Notes under the pieces: model-generated | What the model saw: the letters and a program-made list of their open reading frames with translations, nothing else | Database searches by the model: none | Told to the model about the DNA's origin: nothing | Program-made: the position numbers and the translations under genes | NCBI RefSeq assembly: GCF_008728515.1 | Contig: NC_044978.1 | Coordinates: 1,073,771 to 1,137,770, forward strand | Direction of reading: 5' to 3' | Source: Papio anubis | Taxonomy: Eukaryota > Chordata > Mammalia > Primates > Cercopithecidae | DNA: 64,000 bases | Shown here: in pieces, positions 1-10,600 of the stretch | Position numbering within the stretch: position 1 is the stretch's first letter | Layout: each line of letters starts with the position of its first letter

Positions 1-1205
1 TGTGTGTGTGTGTGCATTCCTCTGTGTGTGCTTTCCTCTGTGTCCGCTTCCCTGTGTGTGTGTCCGTGTTTGTGTGTCCCTGTGTGTGTTCCTGTGTCTA
101 TGTCCATGTGTGCTGTGTGTGCTTCTCCTTGTGTGTGTGTGCATCCAGGAGCAAGTCCCTGTGTCCTTCTCTGTGTGTGTGTCCCTGTGTGTGCTGCCTT
201 TTGTGTTTCCCTTTGTGTGTGCATCCCTGTGTCTGCTCTGCCTGTGTGCATCCCCAGGTGGTGTGTGAGCCCTGTATGTGCATCCTGTGTGTGGTGATCA
301 TCCCTATGTGATCCTTTTCTCTGTCTATGCTTTCCTGTGTGTGTGCCTCCTGTGTGTGCTTCCCTGTGTGTGTGCATCCCTGTCTGTGTTTGCATGTGGG
401 AGGTTCTGTGTGTGTATCCCTAGGTACATTTCTGTAGTCCTCCTGTGTATGTGTGCATTCCTCTGTGTGTGCTTTCCTCTGTTTCTGCTTCCTTGTGTGT
501 GTGTGTTCCTGTTTTTGTGTCCCTGTGTGTGTTCCTGTGTTCATGTCCATGTGTGTGGCTCTCTCAGGCTTCCCTTGTGTGGCAGGATCCTGTAAGGTCT
601 CTTGTGTCCCCTGTGTGTGCTGCCCTGTGTGGTGGCCATGCTTAGGTTCTCCTGTGTGCATCCCTGTCTGCCCACTTTGTGTACATCCCTGTGTGTGTAT
701 TCCTGTGTGGCATTCCCTGTGTGTCCTTTGTTGTCTATAAGTGCTTCTGTGTGGCAGGCTCCTGTGTGGTGGTATCCCCTGTGTGTGTGTCCCCAGCACC
801 CCTGTGTGTGTGTCCCTAGGTGGTATTCCCAGGTATTCCTGTGTGTGTCCTTTTATTGTGTGTGCTTTTCTCTGTGTGTGGTCCCCAGGTGGGTGAGATC
901 CCCAGGTGGTGTGTGGTCCTGTAGGTGTGATCCCTGTGTGTGTGTCCCTGTGTGCATCCCTGTGTGTGTGTGTATTCCTGTGTGTGTATTCCTGTGTGTG
1001 TCCTTTGCTGTCTATGCTTTTCTGTGTGTGTCCCTGTGTGTGTGCATCCCTGTGTGTGTCCCTGTGTGTGCATCCCTGTGTGTGCTTCTTTGTCATCTGC
1101 TTCCTTTAATGTGTGCTTTCTTTTAGCCTCTTGTCCTTGTAATTCTTTCGGTGTGTGTACTTCCTTGTCTGTGTATTTGTGTGTATGCGTGTGTGTGTGT
1201 TTTTG
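1..1205. repeat. GT-rich degenerate minisatellite, truncated by the window start
   Basis: The stretch is a near-continuous run of GTGTGT words separated by CCCT, CATCC, CTTTCC and CTTTG, with words such as TCCCTGTGTGTGCATCC recurring many times. There is also a longer-range period: the block starting GCATTCCTCTGTGTGTGC at 14 returns at 455 (offset 441) with the same order of following words, and CCTTTG(T/C)TGTCTAT near 725 returns near 1002. The array fades into unique sequence at about 1200. Frames of up to 332 codons are open across it on both strands because GT-rich repeats hold few stops; I do not regard them as genes. The left end lies outside the window. Confidence 0.9.
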
Positions 1206-2159
1206 ATATACTTGGTCTTGCTGGAAGAACAGTTATAATTCTGTTCATGGACACTTGGGCATGCCTAAAGCAAACATCGAGATTGGTAATGGTTCCAGGT
1301 TTTGCATTTATTTTATTCTCTGTGGCATTAGGATTGGGCAGCCACATCTCAAGAAGACCTTTCTGGCCTGGGAGTGATGCCCCTTCCAGGGCTAGGCGAT
1401 TGCAGAGATGTCCCAGCCCTCAGAGTGGAGTGTGCCTTTCCTGAGCACACTGACCCATCCAGAGCCCTGCCTCTGCGCCCCAGGCCCTTCCACCCCAGGA
1501 GGCCGCATTCCTTTGCCTTTAATCATCCCAGAGCCAGGTGCCAGGCTACCAGGGCCCACTCCTGCCCTGTCTTGCCTTTCTTGCAAAATCACCAGTACAG
1601 GCTCTGGCCCAGGTTCTCCTCTTGTTCCTACTTTCTGTCTCCTGACCACCCTGAGGCTTCCCCATGTGACCCTGTGGCCTGTTGTGCCTCCTGACCGCAG
1701 GGCCTGTGTGATAATCTGGGTTTCTTTGCACCTCTCTGATGTCCTCTCCTGTGGCCGCACCAGACTGACCTTCACATACAATAACATAGCACACTGTTGC
1801 CCTGACTGTCCTAATAGATCGCCTTCGAGCTCCAGTAATAGAAAAACATGGACTGTATCCTACGGAGGGTTTTTATAGAAACCACCGTGAGGCTCTGACA
1901 CACATAATGCCACACTGTTGTCTGACTGTTCCACCGACTGTGGCACCCTCGGCAGGGAGGGCTCAGAGTGGAGGGACGGCATTTGCAGTTGAGAGAGTAA
2001 CTTGCCGCCTCTGCAACAAGGCAGGAGCAGGCAAAAGTAGCCGGGAGGACCGCGAGGGGATGTGAAGTTTCTCTGATGTAAAAGTGGAGGCCAAGGGTGA
2101 CGATGAACTGAGCATAAAATACAGCCGTGTCGTTTCAGATTTTTCACTCATAAAAGTTT
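1206..2159. other. Unclassified GC-richer segment, no gene assigned
   Basis: Visibly richer in G+C than the AT-rich DNA downstream, with a C-rich stretch at about 1440-1700. The word CACACTGTTG followed by CTGACTGT occurs twice, near 1790 and 1911, suggesting a partial internal duplication. Open frames of 131-156 codons exist here on both strands (1408-1878 forward, 1392-1787 reverse), but their translations are proline- and serine-rich with no domain I know, and the overlap of both strands argues for chance. It could be an old LTR or a gene's untranslated end; I cannot tell which. Confidence 0.5.
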
Positions 2160-2372
2160 TTGACTTCACATGTTCAAAACTTAACTTCTGATTTTTCTCC
2201 CTATATCTGGTCCTTTAATCTTCTCATCTTGATCTTAAAATGTCAACTTCAGCCTCCAAGTTGCTCAGACAAAAACCTTGTATTCATCCTTGGCTCTATG
2301 CTTTCAAACTTCATTTTAATTCATTCTCTTGGTTGTTCGTTCTAAATATATCCAGAGCCTGGTCACTTCTCA
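2160..2372 (+). mobile_element. L2 LINE, 5' piece of a split copy
   Basis: Words characteristic of the L2 3' half appear in order: ACTTCTGATTTTTCTCCCT, then TTGCTCAGACAAAAACCTTG, TTCATCCTTGGCTC, AAATATATCCAGAGCCTGG and TCACTTCTCACT. The copy is interrupted at about 2372 by a DNA transposon and resumes at about 2691, so it is older than both insertions in it. It is an ancient, non-coding relic. Confidence 0.8.
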
Positions 2373-2690
2373 CTGGAAATATAACGCAAGCCAGGTGTGT
2401 AACATACAATTTCCAAGTAGCCACATTAAAAAGAAAAAAAGACACAGGCCAAGTTACTTTGAATAATGTATTTTAACTCAGAGTATTCAAAATATTATTT
2501 CATCATTTACTAAATTTTAAAAATTATTGAAGTCTTTTGCTTCCTTTTTTCATATTAAGTCTTGGAAATCTAGTGTGAATTTCACACATAGAGCCCATCT
2601 CAATTCAGACATGTGACATTTTATGTGTTCAAGAGTGACACGTGGCTAGGGGTTCCCAAAACAGGCAGCCCAGCTCCAAACAATAGTTCC
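2371..2690 (+). mobile_element. Old DNA transposon fragment (hAT-like) nested in L2
   Basis: Sequence from CTGGAAATATAACGCAAGCC through AGTAGCCACATTAAAAAG, TTCATATTAAGTCTTGGAAA and ACACGTGGCTAGG to AGGCAGCCCAGCTCC follows the order of a common mammalian non-autonomous element whose ends read like TCCAATAGAAATATAA and GGACAGC. I recognise the element but not its family name with certainty. It interrupts an L2 whose two halves flank it cleanly, which supports an insertion. Confidence 0.6.
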
Positions 2691-3142
2691 CTATGGCCTT
2701 CTACCCTTGCCTCTTAAAATTTATACTTGATACATTAGCCAGAATTCTTATAAAACCTATAAAACATGTATGCAACTGACCCTTATAAAACAGAAGCCAC
2801 ATGATGTCACTCTTTTCCTCAAAACCCTTCGGTGGCATCTGATGCCTTCCTGAATAACAGCCAGAGTGAGGAACATGACATGAGGCCTCGCTCATGGCTC
2901 TACTGCCGACTCTGTGACCTGGTCCCCCAGATCCTTCACTTGTTGGCTCAGCTCAGCACACACTTCTCCTTCCTCTCCCTGAAATACACCTGGAATGCCC
3001 ACGTGTCAATGCCCACGTGTCAACACCCACGTGTCAACACCATGCTCCTGCACTTCCCTCTGGCTGGAAATCCCTTTTGCCTGATATAGACAGCCACATG
3101 ATCCTGCATTTCTTTCAGGTCTTTGCTTAAAAGTTCAAAATG
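2691..3142 (+). mobile_element. L2 LINE, middle piece of the split copy
   Basis: L2 resumes with TAGCCAGAATTCTTATAAAAC, CATGATGTCACTCTTTTCC, CTCAAAACCCTTCGGTGGC, CCAGAGTGAGGAACATGA and CTTTCAGGTCTTTGCTTAAA, in consensus order. The piece contains a local triplication at 2997-3041 and is cut at about 3142 by an L1 tail, after which L2 continues again. Confidence 0.8.
2997..3041. repeat. Short triplication of a 14-16-bp word within L2
   Basis: CCCACGTGTCAA occurs three times in a row with spacing of about 14-16 bases. L2 elsewhere has no such repeat, so this is a local slippage product. Each unit carries CACGTG, an E-box hexamer, which may be incidental. Confidence 0.9.
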
Positions 3143-3525
3143 TGACATATATATATACCATGGAATATTATGCAGCCATAAAAAAGGATGAGTTTGTGTC
3201 CTTTGTAGGGACATTGATGTAGGTGGAAACCATCATTCTCAGCAAACTATTGCAAGAACAGAAAACCAAATACCGCATGTTCTCACTCATAGGTGGGAAT
3301 TGAACAACGAGATCACTTGGACACAGGAAGGGGAACATCACACACCAGGGCCTGTTGTGGGGAGGGGGGAGCGGGAAGGGATAGCATTGGGAGATATACC
3401 TAATGTAAATGACGAGTTAATGGGTGCAGCACACCAACATGGCACATGTATACATATGTAACAAACCTGCACATTGTGCACATGTACCCTAGAACTTAAA
3501 GTATAATAATTTTTTTTAAAAAAAG
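3143..3525 (+). mobile_element. L1PA-type 3' end, 5'-truncated, inserted in L2
   Basis: Primate L1 3' untranslated region: TACCATGGAATATTATGCAG, GGATGAGTTTGTGTCC, the TTCTCACTCATAGGTGGGAA block, the G-rich tract GGGGAGGGGGGAGCGGG, AACAAACCTGCACATTGTGC, and TTAAAGTATAATAATTTTTT before a short A-rich end. The copy is 5' truncated to under 400 bases and cannot move. L2 sequence lies on both sides, so this insertion postdates L2. The target-site duplication is not clear. Confidence 0.92.
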
Positions 3526-3840
3526 TCCTCTTATCCATGGTCCCAGATCTTTCATGACCATTGTCTATCAATTGTCTATCATTGTTGATTTCTTCAGAAA
3601 TCGCTTTCTACACATCATTATTAGAGTATTTTCTATGCCGTTACCCTACTTTGCTTTTCTTAAGTTAAACATCATCTTCCAACACTACATATTTACTTGT
3701 TTACTTCTTTTTTTGTCTCCCTCTGCCTTATTAAAATAAATAAGACCAGGAGCTTTGGTTTATATTTGTGTCTGCAGTGTTGGGGACAATGCTGGGCATA
3801 GTAGTCCATCAGATTTTTGTTGAGTGGTTAATAAGTGAGA
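3526..3840 (+). mobile_element. L2 LINE, 3' terminal piece
   Basis: After the L1 tail the L2 3' end continues: TACCCTACTTTGCTTTTC, CATATTTACTTGTTTACTT, TGTCTCCCTCTGCCTTATTA, GTCTGCAGTGTTGGGGACAATGC-like and TTTTTGTTGAGTGGTTAATA, matching the L2 tail that ends with a 'last part of the year'-style cumulative TTGTTGAATGAATGA word. With the two upstream pieces this makes one L2 copy of about 1 kb split by two insertions. Confidence 0.75.
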
Positions 3841-6781
3841 ATCTAAAGGCAGGCTTTTATGTAACTGAAAAGGACTCTGATATTAAAATCCATATAGATA
3901 GTTCAACTCTGGTATTGTTTTTTCAATTATTTGTCACTTGGTTGTATAGGGGCAGGGCAGTGAGGAGCATCTGCTTTGCAGGAAGGACTGCATTGTTGCC
4001 GGCATTGTTGAGCATTGCCAGTGCATGATGATGCAAGGAAGCTGGCTGGCTCTTAGCAGGTGCTACTCATTTTAAATTACCTTCACACAATTCGCCCCTT
4101 ACTGGCCAGACTTGGTCTAACCATTCTCACTACCCTACCCTTCAAAAGCCACTAAACATAACTCTTCTTATACCTCCTTGGGAAGAGATCACAGCAAGGA
4201 AGACTCAGCTAAGGGAAACGTTGATCACAAGCTTTGTAGTTGATCTGAACCTGGAAAGAATCAAAGACTCCAAACATGTCTGATATACTTTTGTGAATGA
4301 TTTCTTTTAATTCACTAATACCCCTCTAAACCAGTTTGTGTGTTCTAGAATTCCATTTCTTTCTTCTATTAAGACAAAGACTAAAGAATGTTATTAGCCA
4401 CAGCTATGGAACCCAGACAGCACATAATGGCTCTCATTTTACAAATATGATGCTTATTTCTTTAAATATGCAATTTCACATTTGTTATAAGTCACTCGTG
4501 GGCATTAATACCTAAAGCTCTCTATTAGTACTTCTCATATGTGTCTGATTTTAACAATTTATTTTCATTGCCAGTATAGGTCATAACTTTCAAGGGGAAA
4601 AACTCTAACCAATGCCTAAAACAAAGCAAAACCATATCATTGTTATAAAATAACTTAAATGAAGAGTAAAGTAATTGGCGATTCTTTTGTCCTTCTTTCA
4701 CGTACCTCCCTGCCACACTTACCTATCCATTTCATTCCAGCCACATAGCTATGTGACCTTAACTTTTATAAAGTAGATTTTTCCCATATGAAAGAAAGCT
4801 TCTAAAAGCAGATATCTATGCTCTGTGCGATGGAAGAAATACACCATGAATGTGTTTAAATAAATATAAAAGTCAAGATGAGATAGAAACAAAACTGTTT
4901 CCTTAAAATTTGGCTCCAAAAAATAATAAGAGGCAATTAGAGAAGCACCTTCCTTTTCTGATTGCATCATTTTAAACTAAATGATATAAAATAATATAGG
5001 AAGGGTTTATAGGAAAATTTGTAAAATTTTCTTTTTACCAGCATTTGTTATAGTCGAAACTGAAAATTAAATTATCTCAGCACTGAAATAAACACTCAAG
5101 GCAATGTTGTTTCTCATTTACATTTCTTCAAATTCTGATCTTTCAACATAGGAAAAATACTGACAAACATATCAAATGGTAATGTTTGAACAATTTCCTT
5201 TCAGGTTAGGTGTGTTACACATAAAGCTTATATCTCATCAACATACATTTTTATATATTACTAAATTAAATTAATGCTTTGCTTAAATCAGTAGTTTTCT
5301 TATGGGTCATGTCTAAATTATCATAATTAAGTAAAATTATATTACAGTTACATTCATTAGCCAAACTCTTGAGAAAAAGAGCTGTGCATTATGCCTTCTC
5401 AGTGGGTAACTGTTGTGTTTGTAAAACTCTTCGGTTACTGACTGTAGGAATGTGTCAGTAGAATGAAATTATTAGACCCTACTAGGAATTCATTTTTGTG
5501 GCCTGGATAACTAAGACCTATATGATGGAGGGAAGTACTTTGGCAAAGCATGAATGCCTGGCTCATGACAATATGTTCTTTCATTATTAGCAAAGAATTG
5601 ACTCGATGAAAAGGTTCATGAAATGGTTTTCTCTGAGAGTCAACGGTATCACTGAGTGGTGATTCAAGGGGAGAAAGAAAATGCACTGGCACTCATACAA
5701 ATGAGAAAATGAATCAGAATTGATTGCTTTTTGCAAAACCATTTACCATGCTGAACTGTAGTACAGTAAGTCTTGCACATTTTTTACAAAGCAATTTTAA
5801 AAGTTTTGAATATTCAAGATGTAGTGACTCCATATTTTAAAATCATGTGCCTGTGGAACAAATTATCAGTTTAAACATCATCTATTAACTTCTTTTTGAA
5901 AATTTGCTTCTTTTTGATGCCATCCCACAACTTCTTCAACAGCTCAGTATTATAAAATCATAACATTTTGGTTTAAGCAAGAAACAGTGTTTTCATTAAT
6001 ATAAACTGTAAATATCATTTTATAGACCATCATTTTACTTTTCATTTTATTAAACTAAATTAACTGTTTAATGTTTTTCCATCCACTTCATTTTCTACAT
6101 ACTTATCACTATTCACCTCATAAGTCACCATCAATCTACTGAATTTTTTTCATATCACTAATCTGTTCACGAATTTTTCATTTCCTGGAGACCTCCCTCT
6201 TGTACCCACTGTTCCCATCTGACTCATCTATTCTAATATTGGGCCAGTTTCTCTGGTGGATATTCTCTTTCCCAAAGTCTACTTGCCTTAATAATTGTTC
6301 TAAAGCATAGCCTACAATAACATAAGAGTTGTATGCATTTTAACCCTAGGATATTTGAAAAGAGTTCTACTCTGTCATTACACTGAAATGATGGTGTGGA
6401 TGCATGTAGAATTCTCGACTAAAAGTACTTTTCCCCAGGGATTGAAGGCTTGGCTCCATCGTTTTGGAATACAGTTACGCTGGTGCAGATTCTGAATCAT
6501 TCTGCAGGCCTTTGTTCTGGAATGCACCCCGCCCCCAACACCGCCAGTGCTTGCAAACTTACAGGATCTTAAATTCATCACAAGTGTTTTGAAATCCCAG
6601 GATGTGTTCCTGAGACAGTCTTTATTTTATCGTCCTGGGGGCTCTGCATCCTTTCAATCTGGAGATTTTTAGGTAATGGGAAATTTGTGTGTTTTTCTGA
6701 ATAATTTCTATATTTCAGTTCTTCTATTTTTCTCTAGAGGACATAATGGACAGGCACTATGTGTCATGGATACGACTTTTT
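3841..6781. other. AT-rich interval, no gene or repeat assigned
   Basis: I see no exon-like frame, RNA gene or recognisable repeat here. Small open frames (at most 86 codons) have no family resemblance. Most of the sequence is AT-rich with few CpG sites; the 6380-6600 stretch is somewhat more balanced. It may contain ancient repeats too decayed to spot by eye. Confidence 0.6.
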
Positions 6782-7110
6782 AAAGTACAAATGGGCCAGG
6801 GGCGGTGGCTCACGCCTGTAATCGCAGCACTTCGGGAGGCTGAGGCGGGCGGATCACGAGGTCAGGAGATCGGGACCATCCTGGCCAACATGGTGAAACC
6901 CCGTCTCTACTAAAAATACAAAAACTAGCCGGGCGAGGTGGCGGCGCCTGTGGTCCCAGCTACTCGGGAGGCTGAGGCAGGAGAATGGCGGGAACCCGGG
7001 GGCGGAGCTTGCAGTGAGCCCAGATGGCGCCGCTCACTCCAGCCTGGGCTGCAGAGCCAGACTGCTTCTCAAAAAAAAATTAATTAATAAAAAAAAAACA
7101 AAGTACAAAT
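6782..7110 (+). mobile_element. AluY of Old World monkey type with intact target-site duplication
   Basis: Full-length Alu from GGCCAGGGGCGGTGGCTCACG to an A-rich tail, flanked by a perfect 11-bp duplication AAAGTACAAAT at 6782-6792 and 7100-7110; the Alu body is about 6793-7099. It carries the monkey-type right arm (GGCGGCGCCTGTGGTCCC, AATGGCGGGAACCCGGGGG, AGATGGCGCCGCTCACTCC) shared with the copies at 18.1 and 44.7 kb. Low divergence and a perfect duplication say it is fairly young. Confidence 0.97.
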
Positions 7111-7188
7111 TGTTCATATTTTATTTTAAAGCATTTTCTTGCTCTCTGTCCTTTTTCTCTGTTTTTCAATTCTTTCTGTTTCAGTGGC

Positions 7189-7211
7189 TTTTTTTTTTTT
7201 TTTTTTTTTTT
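7189..7211. repeat. Poly-T run of 23 bases
   Basis: Uninterrupted T23, preceded by a pyrimidine-rich stretch (TCTTTCTG, TTTTTC) from about 7130. It could be the tail of a reverse-strand retroelement, but the sequence to the right (CCTTTCCTCCAGCTTCC) is not one I recognise, so only the simple repeat is called. Confidence 0.85.
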
Positions 7212-8039
7212 ACCTTTCCTCCAGCTTCCTTTGCCTCTGAGCCTCTGTTTGCAGTGCCCCTGAGGCTAGAAGCCTGAGATCCCAGGGTTTCTCCGGAGTG
7301 GAGGCTTGGGCATTGTCAGCACCCTCCTTCCAAGAAACAGTTGAAAGTTCCTCTCTTCTGATAAGTGAGAAAACATTGTTCTTCCTGTTTTCCATATTCT
7401 GCAGTTTTATTGAAATGATTTATTTGCTGTTGTCACTTCTCGCATTCTCATTGTGTGGGTTAATTTTTTTCTTCTAGCCTTTTACTAGAGATAGAGATTA
7501 CACAGACATGTTTATCTAGAATATTATTGTTGAAGTTTTAAGTAAACAACAAAGTACTTTAAAAAAGATCTAATTTTTTGGAAGTTGAAAATCAGCCAAG
7601 AGTTAAATTTTTCTTAAAAAGACAAATTGTTTATGGATACAAGAAGAACTTGGCAGCTTTAATTCATTTATCAGGGCATTTTTTCCCTTATTGTGCTGTC
7701 ATTTCTTTATCCTTCTTTTTCATCCAACCATTATCGTTGTAATTTTGCCATGATTTTGTACCTAAGTGAATTGACATCACATGTTTAGGGAGCCCTGTTA
7801 TCGTGAGACGAGAGGCAGTGATACCTGCCTGCTCCACACTGCCTTTCCCCACAGCTACCCTTTTCCCTCGGTCTAAGCCCTGTCAACCCATGGCGGTAGA
7901 TGACTTGAATAACAAATAACTATTAAAATCCACTGCATATAAGGTCGTATGCAGAGAGCTAGGCAGTGTTTCGGGCCCTCATAAGGTCCCCAGAATGCAT
8001 GATCATATAAAACCTCACAGATTAGCCCATGAAAACGTA
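7212..8039. other. Interval without a recognised gene
   Basis: Unclassified sequence. The 7210-7400 part is more GC-balanced and holds overlapping short frames on both strands with no domain. Nothing here meets the standard for a gene call. Confidence 0.5.
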
Positions 8040-8230
8040 AGGCAGGAGCCAGACAGACCTAGATTCAAAACTCAGCTCTTCCACTTACTAACTCTAGGAA
8101 ATTAAAATGAAAATTGAAATATCTATTTCCTAATTTGTAAAATAAACATAATAAGCATAATAATTCCTACCTCATGAGCATGCATAAAGACTAAATAAAA
8201 TATGTGAAGCACAGAGCATAATATATCCAT
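8040..8230 (+). mobile_element. MIR SINE
   Basis: Decayed MIR in forward orientation: AGACAGACCTAGATTCAAA, CAGCTCTTCCACTTACTAAC, a weak equivalent of the 'cctcagtttcc' block (CTATTTCCTAATTTGTAAAA), AATAATTCCTACCTCATGA and AAGCACAGAGCATAAT. The order and spacing fit the MIR core and 3' end. It predates the primate radiation and has no coding role. Confidence 0.85.
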
Positions 8231-8739
8231 ATATATGCTATCATGTTAAGGTCACTTTTATAACTTTCTAGGAACTACTTTTGTGATTTTAGGGGTTGCA
8301 AAAAAAATGTAGGCAGCTCCAGGAGAGCCTATTTGACATAAAGTATATTATGAGGATCTAATATTAGCACTAACGACTTGACATTTTCCTTTGTGAATTG
8401 TATTAGCCACATCTATAAGATTACATATGTAGGATTATCATAATTTAATAGCATCAAATTATATTTTAATTATTACATAATTCAAATGTAATCTAATTTC
8501 AATGATAATTTTTTGAAAACTATCTGGGTGACTTAAAAGTATGCTTCTGAACTTCCAGACAGACACAGATTTTTTTAAGTGATCTTTTTGTTATTGATTT
8601 GAGCTTAATAGGAGCTGCAGGATTTCAAATACCGAAATCATTGAGGCTTCCTTTATGGTCCGCCACAGTCATATTTTATATGTTCCCCATGGGCTTAAAA
8701 GATGTGTATTCTTTGTTATTTTGCACAATATTTTACACA

Positions 8740-10600
8740 TATTGAGTCAAGTTTTTTGGTCTTGTTTATCAAACTTTCTACAATCTTAGTGAATTTTTAT
8801 ATTCTTAGTGATTTTTGGCTATTTTATGTAACACTCAAAAATTTTACTCAAATTTTTCTTGCTGCACATCATACTAATTCTGCTTTTAGTTTTTAGTTTT
8901 TCACATTTGCAGCTTTGTTTTTAGATGCTCAACATTAAATTGATACACCTTACTGGTACATTAAATGTTGGGATTGTGAAATGCTTATATTTATTTTTGT
9001 CATGCCTTTTTCTTAAAGTCTATATTACCTGATAATGTATTTCTGCCACTTTTGTTTTAGTAAAAATGTTACAGGTATAAATTTTTCTATTTTTGTAAAA
9101 TCCCTTCTGTGTCTTTTAATTTAAGATATTTCAGGTAAAATGTACAATTTTGGATTACAGAGTTTCTTGTTTGTGCGTTAGTCTAGTCTGACAATTTTAG
9201 TTTTTTAGTTGAATCATTTGGTGCATTTACAGTTTTGTTGCTACAGATATATTTGAATTTCTATTCACTATCTTTTAATTTCTATTTTCCTACTTATCCT
9301 TGCTTTGTTTTTTTCTATCTTGCCTTTCTTTTTAATATTCCTCATATATTTTTTAAAATGTGACACTGAAAGCTCGCATTTGTTAATGTAGATAAAGCTC
9401 TTCTAGCAGTGCCTATTACACAAATAAGTGTTTTAACCTTGCAATTACCATTGGGTATTTTTGTTTGTCATTTTATTTTTTCTCTCTATAATTTTAGAAG
9501 TTAATTGTTCCATTTTTCAGACTTTTAGTGTTATACTGATGATTATAGGTTGTTCACTTAACAAAATCTAAATTTAATAAACATTTGTTCTACTGTTTGG
9601 AACTATAGAAAGCATTTAACTTATTCAACCTTTTCTCAATGAATATGCTATTGTTGACACATATTTTAATTCCATTTTTCTAATCTCCCAAAATGTTATT
9701 GCTGCAGTTTGTATCATTTATAAGCTAATTTTTAAATTATATCTATTAATTTCATTGCTTTTCATTTTTTTCTTGTTAGATTTTCCTTATGGATTTACTT
9801 TCCTTGTGCCTGAAGCACATTTTTAAAAATATTCTTTAGAGAAAGTCTGCAGGTGATAAGTTTCATCAGTTGGTTGTTTTCCTGACAAATGTCTTTATTT
9901 TGACTTCTTTCATGAGAGACGTTTTGTTCCTGGTAGAGGCTCTGGGTAAATGGTTATTTTCTGCAATGCAGTGAAGGTTTCTCTCAGACTTCTATTACTC
10001 CTGCTAAGATGCTAGCTTCTAGTTTAACTGTTGCTCCTTTGAATGGAAACAATCTTCGAATTCTGGCTAATTTTAATAGATTTTCTTTCTTTGTTTACTG
10101 CTTCATTATGATCTCTTTTTGTGTAGATATTTTAAAGTCTTTCTGGGTACATATCGGAATTGTTTAAACTTTGTGTTTTTTTAATTTCTTCTGAAAATTT
10201 TTAGTCACTGTAATTTCAAAGATATCCTCAGCCCCATTCTTTCTTTCTTCCTTTTTCTTTTCCAACAGGATCACCAATTATATGTGTGTTAGATCTTCTC
10301 ACACATTCTTCCATGTTTCTTAAGCTCTCTTTTAGATTTCATCTTTTCGTTTTTCTTCTCTGCATTCTGAATGATTTCTGTATATCTTATTCCATTCACT
10401 AAGTTCTCTAGAACTGTCACATCCGCTATTAAATCTTTCCTCTTATTTTAAAATTTTGATTGTATATTTAACTTCTAATGGTTCTGTTGATTATTTTATA
10501 AATCATTTTGGTCATCCTTTACATTTTCCTATTCCCTCACATATTAATAAAATTGTTTATTATATATATAATATTCTGAATATTATAAAGATTTGAAAAT
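8740..10600 (-). mobile_element. Ancient L1 (L1M class), 3' untranslated region
   Basis: Read on the forward strand this is the reverse complement of an old mammalian L1 3' end. Landmarks in order are the CTTTCTACAATCTTAGTG area, GTCTATATTACCTGATAATG, GTCTAGTCTGACAATTTTAG, CATTTACAGTTTTGTTGC, TCTTTATTTTGACTTCTTTC, and CACCAATTATATGTGTGTTAG, which matches the 'tccaattacatgtatgttaga' landmark. It is heavily diverged with many indels and holds no intact frame. The exact L1M subfamily cannot be set by eye. Confidence 0.8.

Noticed and set aside
98..1096. 332-codon reverse-strand open frame
   Set aside because: It lies entirely within the GT-rich array; its THRDTHTG-like repeats are what any ACACAC-rich strand gives when translated.
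1392..1878. Overlapping 131- and 156-codon frames on both strands
   Set aside because: GC-rich sequence lowers stop frequency; the translations are low in recognisable motifs and the two strands cannot both be coding.
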